Assembly: GCA_964435775.1 (NCBI GenBank)
Contig: CAYTAP010000007.1
Span: forward strand, 1-53,629
Reading direction: 5' to 3'
DNA: 53,629 bases
From: CAYTAP01 sp964435775
Lineage (GTDB): Bacteria > Planctomycetota > Phycisphaerae > Tepidisphaerales > Tepidisphaeraceae
Shown: positions 16,865-25,602 of the stretch, piece by piece
Position numbering within the stretch: position 1 is the first letter of the stretch
Layout of the letters: every line of letters begins with the position of its first letter
Notes under the pieces: model-generated
The model's input: only the letters and a program-made list of their open reading frames with translations
What the model was told of the DNA's origin: nothing
Databases searched by the model: none
Made by a program: the position numbers and the translations under genes

Positions 16865-18079
16865 CTACAAGGCGGCCTCGCAGGCTTCCATCTTCGCACC
16901 CAACCCCTTGAGCAGCCGCCGAAGATCGGGCGGCAGGGGGGCGCGCAGGGTCAGCGGTTCCAGCGTCACCGGATGAACGAAGGTGATTTCATACGCATGA
17001 AGCGCCTGGCGCGCGAAGGTCCATGACGCTTCGTCCGCTTCTCCTCCGCTAGGCAGTTCCAGGGTTCGCCCCCCATACATCGTGTCGGCCACGAGCGGAT
17101 ATCCGATTTGAGACATGTGCACGCGAAGCTGATGCGTCCGACCCGTCTTTGGCGACAGCTTGACCAGCGCGAAGTGATCCGGCGGCGGCGGGTTTTTGCG
17201 ATCATGCGCATATGTGGATGGATGAAGCACCATCGCTCGTTTCGCCGTTTCTCCGGATGCCAATTTCTCCGCCGTCGGGCCGATCAATTTTTGCAGGACC
17301 TCATACAGCGTGACGGCCGACCGACCACCGTTGGATTCCTTCCGCACCGCTTGCTTCTCGCGGATGTACCGATCCTTTCCGATGGGCATGTCAATGACAT
17401 CGGAGAGTAATTCGGGAACGCCGTGGCATACCGCCAGGTAGGTCTTTTGAATCGTCCGGTTTTCAAATTGCCGCGCGACGCGCCAGTGGGCCTCATCGCT
17501 TTTGGCGACGAGCATGATCCCCGTCGTGTTGCGATCCAGCCGGTGCAAAATCCCCGGCCGCCAGTCGCCGTTGATCGTGGACCACTTTTTCCCGTAATGG
17601 ACCAGCCCGTTGACCAGTGTTCCCGTCCATCGCCCCCGGGCGGGGTGAACGATCAAATCCGCCTGCTTGTTCAGCGCGATCAGGTGGTCATCCTCATATA
17701 CAATTTCCAGTGGTATCGGCTCGGGCACCAACTCATTGACCGGCTCCGGCGGCGCGCTCATCTCGACCAAATCCCCATCGCGCGGATGATAGCTTGCCTT
17801 CACCACCCGTCCGTTCACCCTGACCATCCCCGCGTCAATCACGCGCTGCACGCCGTTGCGCGACAAATATCCCACGCGATCGACCAGGTATTGATCGATC
17901 CGGCGGGTCAGGTTCTTGGTGACTTGCCAGGAAAACTCCCGCAGCGCGGGCCCATCGTCGGCGCCGTCGGTTTCTTCAGCGTCGAGCTCGCCGTCCAGCG
18001 GCGCATCGGCGTCGATTATATCGGGCGGCCGGGCGATGGTTTCGTTGGAATCAGTCACGATGTTGATTGTAGTCCCCAT
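16865..18079 (-). CDS. RluA/RluD-family 23S rRNA or tRNA pseudouridine synthase
   Basis: About 404 residues. An acidic N-terminal extension of 55 residues is followed by an S4 RNA-binding domain (about 59-107) and the RluA catalytic domain. The catalytic aspartate is Asp182 in HRLDRNTTG, and the RTHQLRVHMSQIGYPLVAD block is present. It would isomerise uridine to pseudouridine in rRNA or tRNA. The S4 domain favours an RluC/RluD-like role. A 30-residue insertion with a Pro-rich loop lies between the catalytic motif and the RTHQLR block. The open frame runs to 18250, overlapping the divergent glycosyltransferase. I place the start at the ATG at 18079, which leaves a 116-base divergent promoter region, although no clear ribosome binding site is seen. 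Confidence 0.88.
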   Translation of the reverse strand: MGTTINIVTDSNETIARPPDIIDADAPLDGELDAEETDGADDGPALREFSWQVTKNLTRRIDQYLVDRVGYLSRNGVQRVIDAGMVRVNGRVVKASYHPRDGDLVEMSAPPEPVNELVPEPIPLEIVYEDDHLIALNKQADLIVHPARGRWTGTLVNGLVHYGKKWSTINGDWRPGILHRLDRNTTGIMLVAKSDEAHWRVARQFENRTIQKTYLAVCHGVPELLSDVIDMPIGKDRYIREKQAVRKESNGGRSAVTLYEVLQKLIGPTAEKLASGETAKRAMVLHPSTYAHDRKNPPPPDHFALVKLSPKTGRTHQLRVHMSQIGYPLVADTMYGGRTLELPSGGEADEASWTFARQALHAYEITFVHPVTLEPLTLRAPLPPDLRRLLKGLGAKMEACEAAL

Positions 18080-18195
18080 ACGACACAGCCGCGAGCCGAC
18101 TCGATTTGCAATGCGCACGATTTTCAAATGCCGATTGTTGCTGCAATCGCCCTCGCCCGCTACTTTAACCCATTCGGTGGGGCGTGGGAGGACTG

Positions 18196-20193
18196 GTGTC
18201 GTCGAACGGGTCGGCCGGGCAATTGCCGGGCGAAGATCAATCCGAAGCAACCGACGAACTGACGAAGCTGCGTGCCCAGCGCGCGCAGCTTCAGCGTCAG
18301 GTGGAGGACCTGCGCCAGTACAAGGAAGGGGAGCAGGCGCGCGGCCTGGTGCATCAACTTGAGTTGAACATTCTCCGTCGCCGGCTCAATGATGCGCAAA
18401 AGGCGATGACCGCCATCCGCTCCAGCCCCGTTTATCGCATCTTCAACAAGCTGGGGCGCTGGTCATGGCTCGAACCGGTGTTTGAACGAACCCTTGCCCA
18501 CCAATCGACCAATGGCTCATCGCCCGCGGGGGATGTGCATCCAACCCGCGTCGCGATTGACCTCACCCCCGTCCTTCCCGGTGGCGACAACGGCGGCGCC
18601 AAGCTCGTCGCCATCGGCTTGATCCGGCAATTGGCCCGCCTCGCCCCCGACTGGCAATTCATCCTGTTGACCAGTGGAAAATCGCACGATGAGCTTGCGT
18701 ATCTCGATGGTCTCAACGTCCGCCGGGTTTGTGTCATCTTTCAGGATGAGGCCGAGTCGCTCAAGACGCCGGTGAAGCTGGTTTCCCGGCTGAAAGTGAA
18801 AGTCGGGGAACGGCTCGTTAAAATTCTTCCCCCATCCCTCTTCGACCGCCTTCGCCAGATGGATGCGCAGATGTCCTTCAAGCTCAAGGGGACGACGCTG
18901 CTCCGCGAGCTTGGCGCGGATCTTTATTTCTGTGTTTTCACCGCGCCCAACTTTTACGATCCCGCAGTCCCCGTCGTCTCCGTCGTCTACGATCTTCAAT
19001 ACAAATATTACCCGCAGTTTTTTTCCTCCCGCGAACTCCACTACCGCGAAAAACATTTTCAGGAAGCGGCGCGGGTGGCGTCCAAGATCGTCTGCATCAG
19101 CGATTTTGTCCACGATACGGTCATCGAAAACACCCAGGGCGACGCCGATCGCGTCGTGACCAGTTACATCCGTCTTTGGAAGCGCATTGAAAAGCCGTCC
19201 GATGAAGAGGCGGCCAAGGTCTGGGCGAAACTGGGGGTCAAGCCGGGTGAATACCTGGTATTTCCCGCCAACTTCTGGCCGCACAAGAATCATGCGATGC
19301 TTCTGACGGCGTTTGGCATGTATCGCAAGGCCCATCCGGAGTCGCAATTGAAGCTGGTGCTGACCGGCGCGCCCGATGAGCGGATGCGGTTTCTTCAATC
19401 GCTGGCCACGGCGCGAATGGGGCTGGACAAGCATGTTGTTTTCGCCGGCTTTGTCTCGAATGACGATTTCGCGTCGATTCTGTCGGGGTGCCGCGCGGTG
19501 ATCTTCCCGTCGCTCTACGAAGGCTTCGGCATGCCTGTGCTGGAGGCGATGATTTTTGGCAAGCCGATTTTATGCAGCAACGTGACGAGCCTGCCGGAGG
19601 TGGCCGGCGACGCCGCGATCCTCTTTGATCCGCGGCGGCCCGTCGAAATCGCCGAGGCGATCGCCCGCATCGCCACGGACGATGATCTGGCCGCGCAAAT
19701 GATCGAGCGCGGCTTTGAGCGCGTCCGCTGGTTTGGCACTGAGGAGCAAATGGCCCGCGAATATCTGGAGGTGTTCCGCGCCGCGATTGGCACTCACGGC
19801 CCGTTCATTCGCCGCATGATCGGTTTGCATCCGGATCACTGGACGACCGATGCGGTTCGGATTACATACGACGCCGGACCGGAAGGGCGTGTTTTGGAGC
19901 TTGTGATGGCCATTCCCCGCGTGCCGGCTGGTCATATGTCGGTGAAAATCCGTCACGCGGCCGGCGGGCCGGCGGATGTGATCGAACTTGAGCCGGAGAG
20001 GGGGGTGGTGCATCATGAGCCGCTCGCGCCCGAAGGCGGGTTCATCGAGTTGGAGATCGGCCCGCTCTATCGTCCGGGCGACCTGGGTCTTGACGACGAT
20101 GGGCGCGAGCTGGGGTTCATGTGCCAGCGGTGTGAAATCGTGATGCCGTCGGGGGAGCGAATTGATTTAATGCAGCAGGAGGTTCTGGTCTGA
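18196..20193 (+). CDS. Glycosyltransferase family 4 protein with N-terminal coiled coil and C-terminal extension
   Basis: A protein of about 665 residues. Residues 15-70 are a predicted coiled coil and residues 105-540 a GT-B-fold transferase. It carries the family-4 retaining signature SLYEGFGMPVLEAMIFGKP (nucleotide-sugar-binding E-x7-E) and FPANFWPHKNHAMLL. A 100-residue C-terminal beta-rich module of unknown kind follows. It would add a sugar from a nucleotide donor, probably GDP-mannose or a relative given the gmd gene in the operon. A GTG start at 18196 with GGGAGGA just upstream is preferred over the GTG at 18184. It is the first gene of a four-gene operon with overlapping starts and stops. 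Confidence 0.87.
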   Translation: MSSNGSAGQLPGEDQSEATDELTKLRAQRAQLQRQVEDLRQYKEGEQARGLVHQLELNILRRRLNDAQKAMTAIRSSPVYRIFNKLGRWSWLEPVFERTLAHQSTNGSSPAGDVHPTRVAIDLTPVLPGGDNGGAKLVAIGLIRQLARLAPDWQFILLTSGKSHDELAYLDGLNVRRVCVIFQDEAESLKTPVKLVSRLKVKVGERLVKILPPSLFDRLRQMDAQMSFKLKGTTLLRELGADLYFCVFTAPNFYDPAVPVVSVVYDLQYKYYPQFFSSRELHYREKHFQEAARVASKIVCISDFVHDTVIENTQGDADRVVTSYIRLWKRIEKPSDEEAAKVWAKLGVKPGEYLVFPANFWPHKNHAMLLTAFGMYRKAHPESQLKLVLTGAPDERMRFLQSLATARMGLDKHVVFAGFVSNDDFASILSGCRAVIFPSLYEGFGMPVLEAMIFGKPILCSNVTSLPEVAGDAAILFDPRRPVEIAEAIARIATDDDLAAQMIERGFERVRWFGTEEQMAREYLEVFRAAIGTHGPFIRRMIGLHPDHWTTDAVRITYDAGPEGRVLELVMAIPRVPAGHMSVKIRHAAGGPADVIELEPERGVVHHEPLAPEGGFIELEIGPLYRPGDLGLDDDGRELGFMCQRCEIVMPSGERIDLMQQEVLV

Positions 20194-21191
20194 TGTCCAC
20201 TTCCCCCGGTTCATCCATCTTGTCCGACGCCTCGGACGCCGCGAAAAGCGGTGGCCGCCGCCTTCCCGATTCCGCGCCGGCGCCGAGCCTTTCGGTCGTC
20301 ACACCCTCGTATCAACAAGGGCAGTTCATCGAACGAACGATCGAGAGCGTCCTCTCGCAGGGCATCGATGATCTGCAATACGTCGTCTTCGACGGCGGCA
20401 GCACGGATGAAACGGTCGATGTCCTGCGCCGCTACGAGGATCGCCTTTATTGGGTCAGTGAAAAGGACCGGGGCCAATCGCACGCCGTCAACAAGGGAAT
20501 CCATGACACCCGCGGCCAGATCATCGGCTGGCTCAACAGCGACGACATTTACTATCCCGACGCCTTCAAGAAAGTCCTGGCCGCCTTCGAGGCCAATCCC
20601 GATGTCGATGTGATCTACGGCGACGCCCATCACATTCGCAACGACGACTCGATCATCGACGACTATTACACCGAGGCGTTCAACTTCGAACGGCTTTTGG
20701 AGATCTGCTATTTCTGCCAGCCGGCCGTCTTTTTCCGCCGGCGGGTGGTTGAACGCTTTGGCGCAATCGATGAACGCCTTCACTTTTGTATGGACTACGA
20801 GTTCTGGCTTCGCCTGGCGCAGAACGGCGTGAAGTTCCTCCATCTCAAGGGGGAATTCCTGGCCGGCTCGCGGTTGCATGAAAGCACCAAAACGCTCAGC
20901 CAGCGGCCCAAAATTCACGATGAGATCAACGAGATGATGCTCCGCCGCTTCGGCCGCGTCCCCGATCAATGGGTCTTCAACTGGGCCCACTGCATCTGTG
21001 ACCAGCACGGCATCCCCCGCACGAGCGGCCTCAAGTTCGCCACCTGGGTCGGCGCGTGGTCCGTCTGGGGATCGATCAAATACAACCACACGATCTCCCG
21101 CAAGGTGTTCCGTACCGCCTATGACTGGACCCTTGGAAGCACGATGGTCAAACTGCGCGACTCATTCGCGCGACGGACGGCCAAGCCATGA
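20193..21191 (+). CDS. Glycosyltransferase family 2 protein
   Basis: A 332-residue GT-A-fold transferase. It shows VVTPSYQQGQFIERTIESVL at the N-terminus, FDGGSTDET, the metal/nucleotide-binding SDD in GWLNSDDIYYPDA, and the later MDYEFWLRLA acidic block that commonly holds the catalytic base. This is the WcaA/SpsA-like pattern of surface-polysaccharide transferases. No membrane segment is visible. Its ATG overlaps the stop of the preceding gene by one base, and its own last four bases overlap the next gene, indicating translational coupling. Confidence 0.9.
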   Translation: MSTSPGSSILSDASDAAKSGGRRLPDSAPAPSLSVVTPSYQQGQFIERTIESVLSQGIDDLQYVVFDGGSTDETVDVLRRYEDRLYWVSEKDRGQSHAVNKGIHDTRGQIIGWLNSDDIYYPDAFKKVLAAFEANPDVDVIYGDAHHIRNDDSIIDDYYTEAFNFERLLEICYFCQPAVFFRRRVVERFGAIDERLHFCMDYEFWLRLAQNGVKFLHLKGEFLAGSRLHESTKTLSQRPKIHDEINEMMLRRFGRVPDQWVFNWAHCICDQHGIPRTSGLKFATWVGAWSVWGSIKYNHTISRKVFRTAYDWTLGSTMVKLRDSFARRTAKP

Positions 21192-22471
21192 CCCTGCGCA
21201 TCGGCTTTGACATCAGCCAGACCGGCGACCTGAAAGCCGGCTGCGGCTTCGTCGCGGACAGCCTCATTCGGGAGCTGGCGCAAATCGATCACGCCAACGC
21301 CTACACGCTCTATCCGGCGTTCGGCGACGCCTACAGCGATCCGACGCTCGACGCCACGACGATCCACCTTGACCGCCCCCATTGGCGTCGCGGGCCGACC
21401 CAGAAGACGACCGAACTTGCGCGCGATTTCTGGAACACTCCCCCGTCCGATTTCGAGGACCGCCTGGGCAATCCCGACCTCATCCACTCCAATAATTTCT
21501 ACTGCCCGATGCCCCTGCATCACGCGAGGCTCATTTACACGCTCTACGATCTCGCCTTCGTCGATTACCCCGACCTGGCGACCGAGCGCAATCGCACGCA
21601 TGTTTTCACCGGCGTTTTCAACGCCAGCCTCACCGCCGACTACATCGTGTCGATCTCGCGGTTCAGCCGCGATCACTTTCTTCGCATTTTCCCCCATTAC
21701 CCCGCCGAGCGCATCGTGGTCATTCACCCCGGCAGCCGTTTCACGCCCTCACCGACGCCGCTTACGCGACCGGCATCGCTGGACGCCTTCGAGCCCAACC
21801 ATTTCTGGCTTGGCGTGGGCACCATCGAACCGCGAAAAAATCAGCGACGCCTTGTGGAAGCATACGCCCGTCTCAAGGCCGCGATGGGCCAGACGCATCC
21901 CCTCATTCTCGCCGGCGCCAAAGGGTGGCTGATGGATGACTTCGACAAGCTGATCGAGGACCTCGGTCTGCAAAAGGACGTCATCAAGCTTGGCTATGTC
22001 GATGACGCAGAGCTTCACTGGCTGTATCAAAACTGTTTTGCGCTCTGCTATCCATCGCTGTTTGAGGGGTTCGGCTTGCCGGTGCTCGAGGCGATGACGC
22101 TTGGCGCGCCGGTCATCGCATCGAACAGCAGTTCGTTGCCGGAAATCGTTGGCGATTCGTCCCCATTGGTCGATCCACTCGATGTGGAGGATATCGCCGG
22201 CGCGATGATCGCCATGCAGCGCGATCCGGATCGCCGCGCGGTCTTGCGGGAGCGATCGCTGGCGCAAGCCGCGAAGTTCAACTGGCCGTCGGCCGCCCGG
22301 CGGGTGTTTGAGTTGTATGGACTCGCCGCCGCCGAGCCCAAGGTGTTTGCCAACATCGCCTCGCCATCGACCGAAGGGTGGGCGACGCGGCGCGGCCTGT
22401 CGCCGACGAGCGTGGTGGAAAGCGTCGTTGAAGAATCAGCGGAAGAATCAATCGTTCAGGAGAAATCATGA
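21188..22471 (+). CDS. Glycosyltransferase family 4 protein
   Basis: A 427-residue GT-B-fold transferase with GCGFVADSLI in the acceptor half, VGTIEPRKNQRRLVEAY at the domain join, and SLFEGFGLPVLEAMTLGAPV (E-x7-E) in the donor half. The pattern is that of mannosyl- or rhamnosyl-transferases related to WbaZ/MtfB. The last 45 residues are Glu/Val/Ser-rich and probably disordered. It is coupled by 4-base ATGA overlaps on both sides, to the family 2 transferase upstream and gmd downstream, and so belongs to the same glycan pathway. Confidence 0.9.
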   Translation: MTLRIGFDISQTGDLKAGCGFVADSLIRELAQIDHANAYTLYPAFGDAYSDPTLDATTIHLDRPHWRRGPTQKTTELARDFWNTPPSDFEDRLGNPDLIHSNNFYCPMPLHHARLIYTLYDLAFVDYPDLATERNRTHVFTGVFNASLTADYIVSISRFSRDHFLRIFPHYPAERIVVIHPGSRFTPSPTPLTRPASLDAFEPNHFWLGVGTIEPRKNQRRLVEAYARLKAAMGQTHPLILAGAKGWLMDDFDKLIEDLGLQKDVIKLGYVDDAELHWLYQNCFALCYPSLFEGFGLPVLEAMTLGAPVIASNSSSLPEIVGDSSPLVDPLDVEDIAGAMIAMQRDPDRRAVLRERSLAQAAKFNWPSAARRVFELYGLAAAEPKVFANIASPSTEGWATRRGLSPTSVVESVVEESAEESIVQEKS

Positions 22472-23481
22472 CTGACCGCAAAAAAATCGCACTGATCACC
22501 GGCATCACCGGCCAGGATGGCTCGTATCTCGCCGAGCTTTTGTTGCAGAAGGGGTATCGTGTCGTCGGGCTGTGGCGCAAATCGTCGGCCGTCGCCCCCA
22601 ACAACTGCGGCCACCTGCTCGGCCAGGTCGAGTTCCACTACGCCGACCTCACCGACAGCCCCTCTCTTGTCGAGGCGGTCAAGAAGTATCAACCCGATGA
22701 AATCTACAACCTCGCCGCCCAATCCTATCCCGGCGAATCGTGGCGGCTGCCGATCCACACCGGCGAGGTGACCGCCCTTGGCGCGCATCGCCTCTATGAG
22801 GCCGTCAAACAGGTCCATTCGTCCGCGAGGATTTACCAGGCGTCCAGTTCCGAAATGTATGGCCGCGTTCGACAGATTCCCCAGGATGAAAACACCCCCT
22901 TCGAGCCGATGAATCCTTACGCCGCCGCCAAACTTTACGCCCATCACATCGCCAAGATCTACCGCGAAAGCTTCAACCTCTTCATCGCCTGCGGCATTCT
23001 CTTCAATCACGAAAGCCCCCGTCGCGGCGCTCATTTCATCACGCAGAAAGTGAGCCACGGGGCGGCCTGCCTCAAGCTCGGCATTCGCAATTCGCCCGTG
23101 CTCAATGAGGAAGGGGAACCGATCGTGAAGGATGGAAAACTGTCGCTGGGCAATCTCGATGCCAAGCGCGACTGGGGTTTCGCCGGCGATTATGTCGAGG
23201 CGATGTGGCGAATGCTTCAGCAGCCCAAGCCGGATGATTTTGTCGTCGCCACCGGACAGGTCTGGTCGATTCGCCAGTTGTGCCAGGCCGCGTTTGAATA
23301 TGTGGGGCTTGACTGGGAAAAGCACGTTGTTGTCGATCCGCGTTTCGTCCGCCCGACGGAAACCGGTCCGCTCGTCGGCAACGCCGCCAAGGCGAAAGAG
23401 ACCCTCGGTTGGGAACCGAAGACGACGTTCAAACAACTCGTGGCGATGATGGTTGATCACCAGCTTGCGCGGCTTAAGTAG
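22468..23481 (+). CDS. gmd: GDP-mannose 4,6-dehydratase
   Basis: A 337-residue extended short-chain dehydrogenase. It has the NADP-binding GITGQDGSYLAELLL motif, YNLAAQS, the catalytic SSSEMYG plus Y-A-A-A-K, the substrate-binding GILFNHESPRRG and the LGNLDAKRDWGFAGDYVEAMW block that is close to diagnostic for Gmd. It converts GDP-D-mannose to GDP-4-keto-6-deoxymannose, precursor of GDP-fucose, rhamnose, perosamine or colitose. No reductase or aminotransferase for the next step lies in the operon, so the final sugar is unknown. It overlaps the upstream transferase by 4 bases, and its stop overlaps the convergent amidohydrolase by 8. Confidence 0.93.
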   Translation: MTDRKKIALITGITGQDGSYLAELLLQKGYRVVGLWRKSSAVAPNNCGHLLGQVEFHYADLTDSPSLVEAVKKYQPDEIYNLAAQSYPGESWRLPIHTGEVTALGAHRLYEAVKQVHSSARIYQASSSEMYGRVRQIPQDENTPFEPMNPYAAAKLYAHHIAKIYRESFNLFIACGILFNHESPRRGAHFITQKVSHGAACLKLGIRNSPVLNEEGEPIVKDGKLSLGNLDAKRDWGFAGDYVEAMWRMLQQPKPDDFVVATGQVWSIRQLCQAAFEYVGLDWEKHVVVDPRFVRPTETGPLVGNAAKAKETLGWEPKTTFKQLVAMMVDHQLARLK

Positions 23482-24715
23482 CGACTCTTTTTCCGCCGAT
23501 CCATACGCCGATCGGGAGCGGAGCGCTTTCGATGACCTCGGTCAGCGGATCCGAGCCGCGGATGGCGAATGCCGCGAAATCCGCGTGCTTTCCCGGCGTG
23601 ATTGATCCGAGATGCCCCTCCTGTCCCATGGCCTTGGCGGCGCGGAAGGTCGCCATTTCCCAGAGGGCTTGTGAGGACAAGTCCCCATGCAGGGCATGCA
23701 GGGTTTGAAGTTCGCCGACCATGCTGAGGTCCGGCGCGCTGGCCAGGCTGTCCGTCCCCAGCGCCACATTGACGCCCCGCGCCAACATCTCGCGGAATCG
23801 ATGCGGTTCATGCTGAAAGTAGGCGTGTGTTCGCGGGCAGTACACCACGCTCGCCTTCCCTTTCGCCAGCAGATCAAGTTCATCGTCATCGACGTAGTTC
23901 ACATGCGCCAGGAGCGTTGGATGGGAGAGCAATCCCATCGACTGGGCATAGCGGATCGGCCCGCCATCAAATCGCGTCACCTGCTCATCCCATCCCCCGA
24001 TACGGTCCCACAAGTCCCGCAGCGGGCCGTCGTGGTCTGACAAAAACGCCGCCTCATCGCGCGTCTCGGCCAGATGCGTCGCCAGCGGCATCCCGCCCGC
24101 GACGGCCATCTGCAGACAACGCTCATACCCCTCTCGCTCAATCGAGTAGGGGGCATGAGGCGAAATTCCAACCCGCAATCCCTCGTCGCTTCCAATGGTG
24201 TCGGACGCCGCGCGCAATCGCTCTTCAAGCAATTCCCGTCGCTGCCCCATCGCCCGCACTTCTCCATAACTGACCCCCCGCAGTGGCGTGTCGTTCAGAA
24301 CCCGCCGCGTCAGCGCGCATTCACTGGTGATGTCCCCGACCGTCGTCACGCCAAACTTCAAACATTGCCGCACCCCCTCCTCCACACCCCGCCGCACGCG
24401 CGATTCAGTGCTCTCCTCATCCGACCTCATTTCGTCCACCACGCGTTTCAGCCAGGGCGCCAACCCCGTCGGGCGCTCTCCTGGCGTCATCGTGCTCAAT
24501 TCCAGATGCGTGTGCGCGTTGATCAGCCCCGGCATCAGGCACACATCGCCCAAATCCGTCCGCCACGCATCCGGATGCGCGACGACCATCGCCCGGGCAT
24601 CGCCCACCGCGATGATCCTGTGATCAAACACGACAGCGCCATCGGGAATCACCGCCCGCTCCATCGGCGCGATCCACGCCGCCTTGAGAAGTTGTTTGCC
24701 CAATGAATCGCTCAT
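23474..24715 (-). CDS. Amidohydrolase (TrzA/AtzA, aminofutalosine-deaminase-like)
   Basis: A 413-residue metal-dependent hydrolase. It has the N-terminal beta-sandwich, LMPGLINAHTHLELS (HxH), ISPHAPYS and HLAET (His/Glu), LAHVNYVDD and the final metal/catalytic aspartate in LGTDSLAS. This is the cytosine-deaminase-like deaminase branch, whose members act on S-adenosylhomocysteine, aminofutalosine, guanine or triazines. The GLINAHTHLELS form resembles aminodeoxyfutalosine deaminase of the menaquinone pathway, but there is no other mqn gene here to support it. The frame stays open to 24784 only by reading through repeat family C. The ATG at 24715 starts the protein proper. Confidence 0.85.
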   Translation of the reverse strand: MSDSLGKQLLKAAWIAPMERAVIPDGAVVFDHRIIAVGDARAMVVAHPDAWRTDLGDVCLMPGLINAHTHLELSTMTPGERPTGLAPWLKRVVDEMRSDEESTESRVRRGVEEGVRQCLKFGVTTVGDITSECALTRRVLNDTPLRGVSYGEVRAMGQRRELLEERLRAASDTIGSDEGLRVGISPHAPYSIEREGYERCLQMAVAGGMPLATHLAETRDEAAFLSDHDGPLRDLWDRIGGWDEQVTRFDGGPIRYAQSMGLLSHPTLLAHVNYVDDDELDLLAKGKASVVYCPRTHAYFQHEPHRFREMLARGVNVALGTDSLASAPDLSMVGELQTLHALHGDLSSQALWEMATFRAAKAMGQEGHLGSITPGKHADFAAFAIRGSDPLTEVIESAPLPIGVWIGGKRVAT

Positions 24716-24731
24716 GCCGTTCGGTTTGATC

Positions 24732-24771
24732 TCCCTCCCCCGGTATTCCGGGGGAGGGCTGGGGAGGGGGT
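24732..24771. repeat. Dispersed palindromic repeat, family C, copy 1
   Basis: 11-base arms (24734-24744 and 24749-24759) with a four-base loop, flanked by a G-rich run to 24771. The same core CCCTCCCCCG / CGGGGGAGGG with a G-rich or C-rich shoulder occurs at 27189-27230 and, in the opposite orientation, at 46926-46963. Confidence 0.85.
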
Positions 24772-24839
24772 TTTCATTTTTCAATTGGTCTTCACTGGCA
24801 ATTCAACACTGACTTCCGCCGTCCACTGCCCATCGATGC

Positions 24840-25508
24840 TCATTCCGATGCCATCTCATCCCCCATCCCGTCTTCCGCCAATTCCGTCCCCAGCAGGCAT
24901 GCGACCGTCCGCGCTTGCTCCAATCGCTCTCGCGCCAACTCCCGCACGGCCTCAAAATGAAATCCGTCCTTCAACCGCGCATCCCAGTATCCGTACAATT
25001 CGCGGTTTTGGCATCCCTCATAAAATCGATTGACGCCCTGGCCCTGTCGGCCGACTTGCATCGCCTGGTTGATCATTCCGATCGCCCCGAAGTCGTCCAG
25101 ATTCACCGCGTCGGCCAACACCTTCGCCTCGTCCAGCATTGGTGTCCGCTGTGGCAGTTCATGGAGCAGCCGCGTTGTTCGATCAAGCAGCGACTCGTCG
25201 ATCTCCGCGCCGAACGTCGCCGCCAGCAGTTCGGCCGACTGCTCCGCCCGGTCACGCAATTTCCCACCCGCCAGACGCCCCTCCGTCGCCGACCCCGGTC
25301 CGCTCAGGGGCAATTGCAACGACAGGCACGCCAGCTCCATTGCCTCGACATCGGTCTCTCCACGGATCAGCTTCATTCCCAGCAGCCGCGTGGCCCGCTT
25401 CCACAGGCGATGCGCATCATCGATGAGCCGGTTTGAGCGGTTTGCGGTCCCGCCGTCGCCGGACAGGATCGTTTCAATGCGTCGTTGCAAGTCGCCCGAT
25501 AGTGCCAT
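24840..25508 (-). CDS. Protein of unknown function (HD-like C-terminal region)
   Basis: About 222 residues, largely helical. The second half, with LDEAKVLADAVNLDDFGAIGMINQAM and later YGYWDARLKDGFHFEAVRELARERL, resembles the C-terminal half of HD-domain hydrolases, in which a LeuAspAlaxxLxxxGAxG motif is typical. The classic HD pair is not evident in the N-terminal half, so an enzymatic role is unproven. The start is uncertain: the ATG at 25508 removes a non-conserved-looking extension to 25568 and leaves a 94-base divergent region to the next gene. No membrane segments or signal peptide are seen. Confidence 0.65.
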   Translation of the reverse strand: MALSGDLQRRIETILSGDGGTANRSNRLIDDAHRLWKRATRLLGMKLIRGETDVEAMELACLSLQLPLSGPGSATEGRLAGGKLRDRAEQSAELLAATFGAEIDESLLDRTTRLLHELPQRTPMLDEAKVLADAVNLDDFGAIGMINQAMQVGRQGQGVNRFYEGCQNRELYGYWDARLKDGFHFEAVRELARERLEQARTVACLLGTELAEDGMGDEMASE

Positions 25509-25533
25509 TGCGGTTTTGCACGGATAAATGCCG

Positions 25534-25585
25534 CCCCATCTTTCCAAGTGTCGCCCGATTCGTATCATGACGAATCGATGGGGCC
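25534..25585. promoter_or_regulatory. Nested inverted repeats in a divergent promoter region
   Basis: Perfect 8-base arms at 25557-25564 and 25571-25578 are nested inside 7-base arms at 25534-25540 and 25579-25585. The structure sits between two divergent genes, just before the ribosome binding site of the TIM-barrel gene. It could be an operator or a leader hairpin. No matching regulator is identified. Confidence 0.4.
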
Positions 25586-25602
25586 TTGAGAAGAGGTTTT
25601 AT

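Noticed and set aside
18517..19434. A 305-codon minus-strand open frame inside the first glycosyltransferase
   Set aside because: It is a shadow of the forward gene with glycosyltransferase motifs; no family match can be seen.
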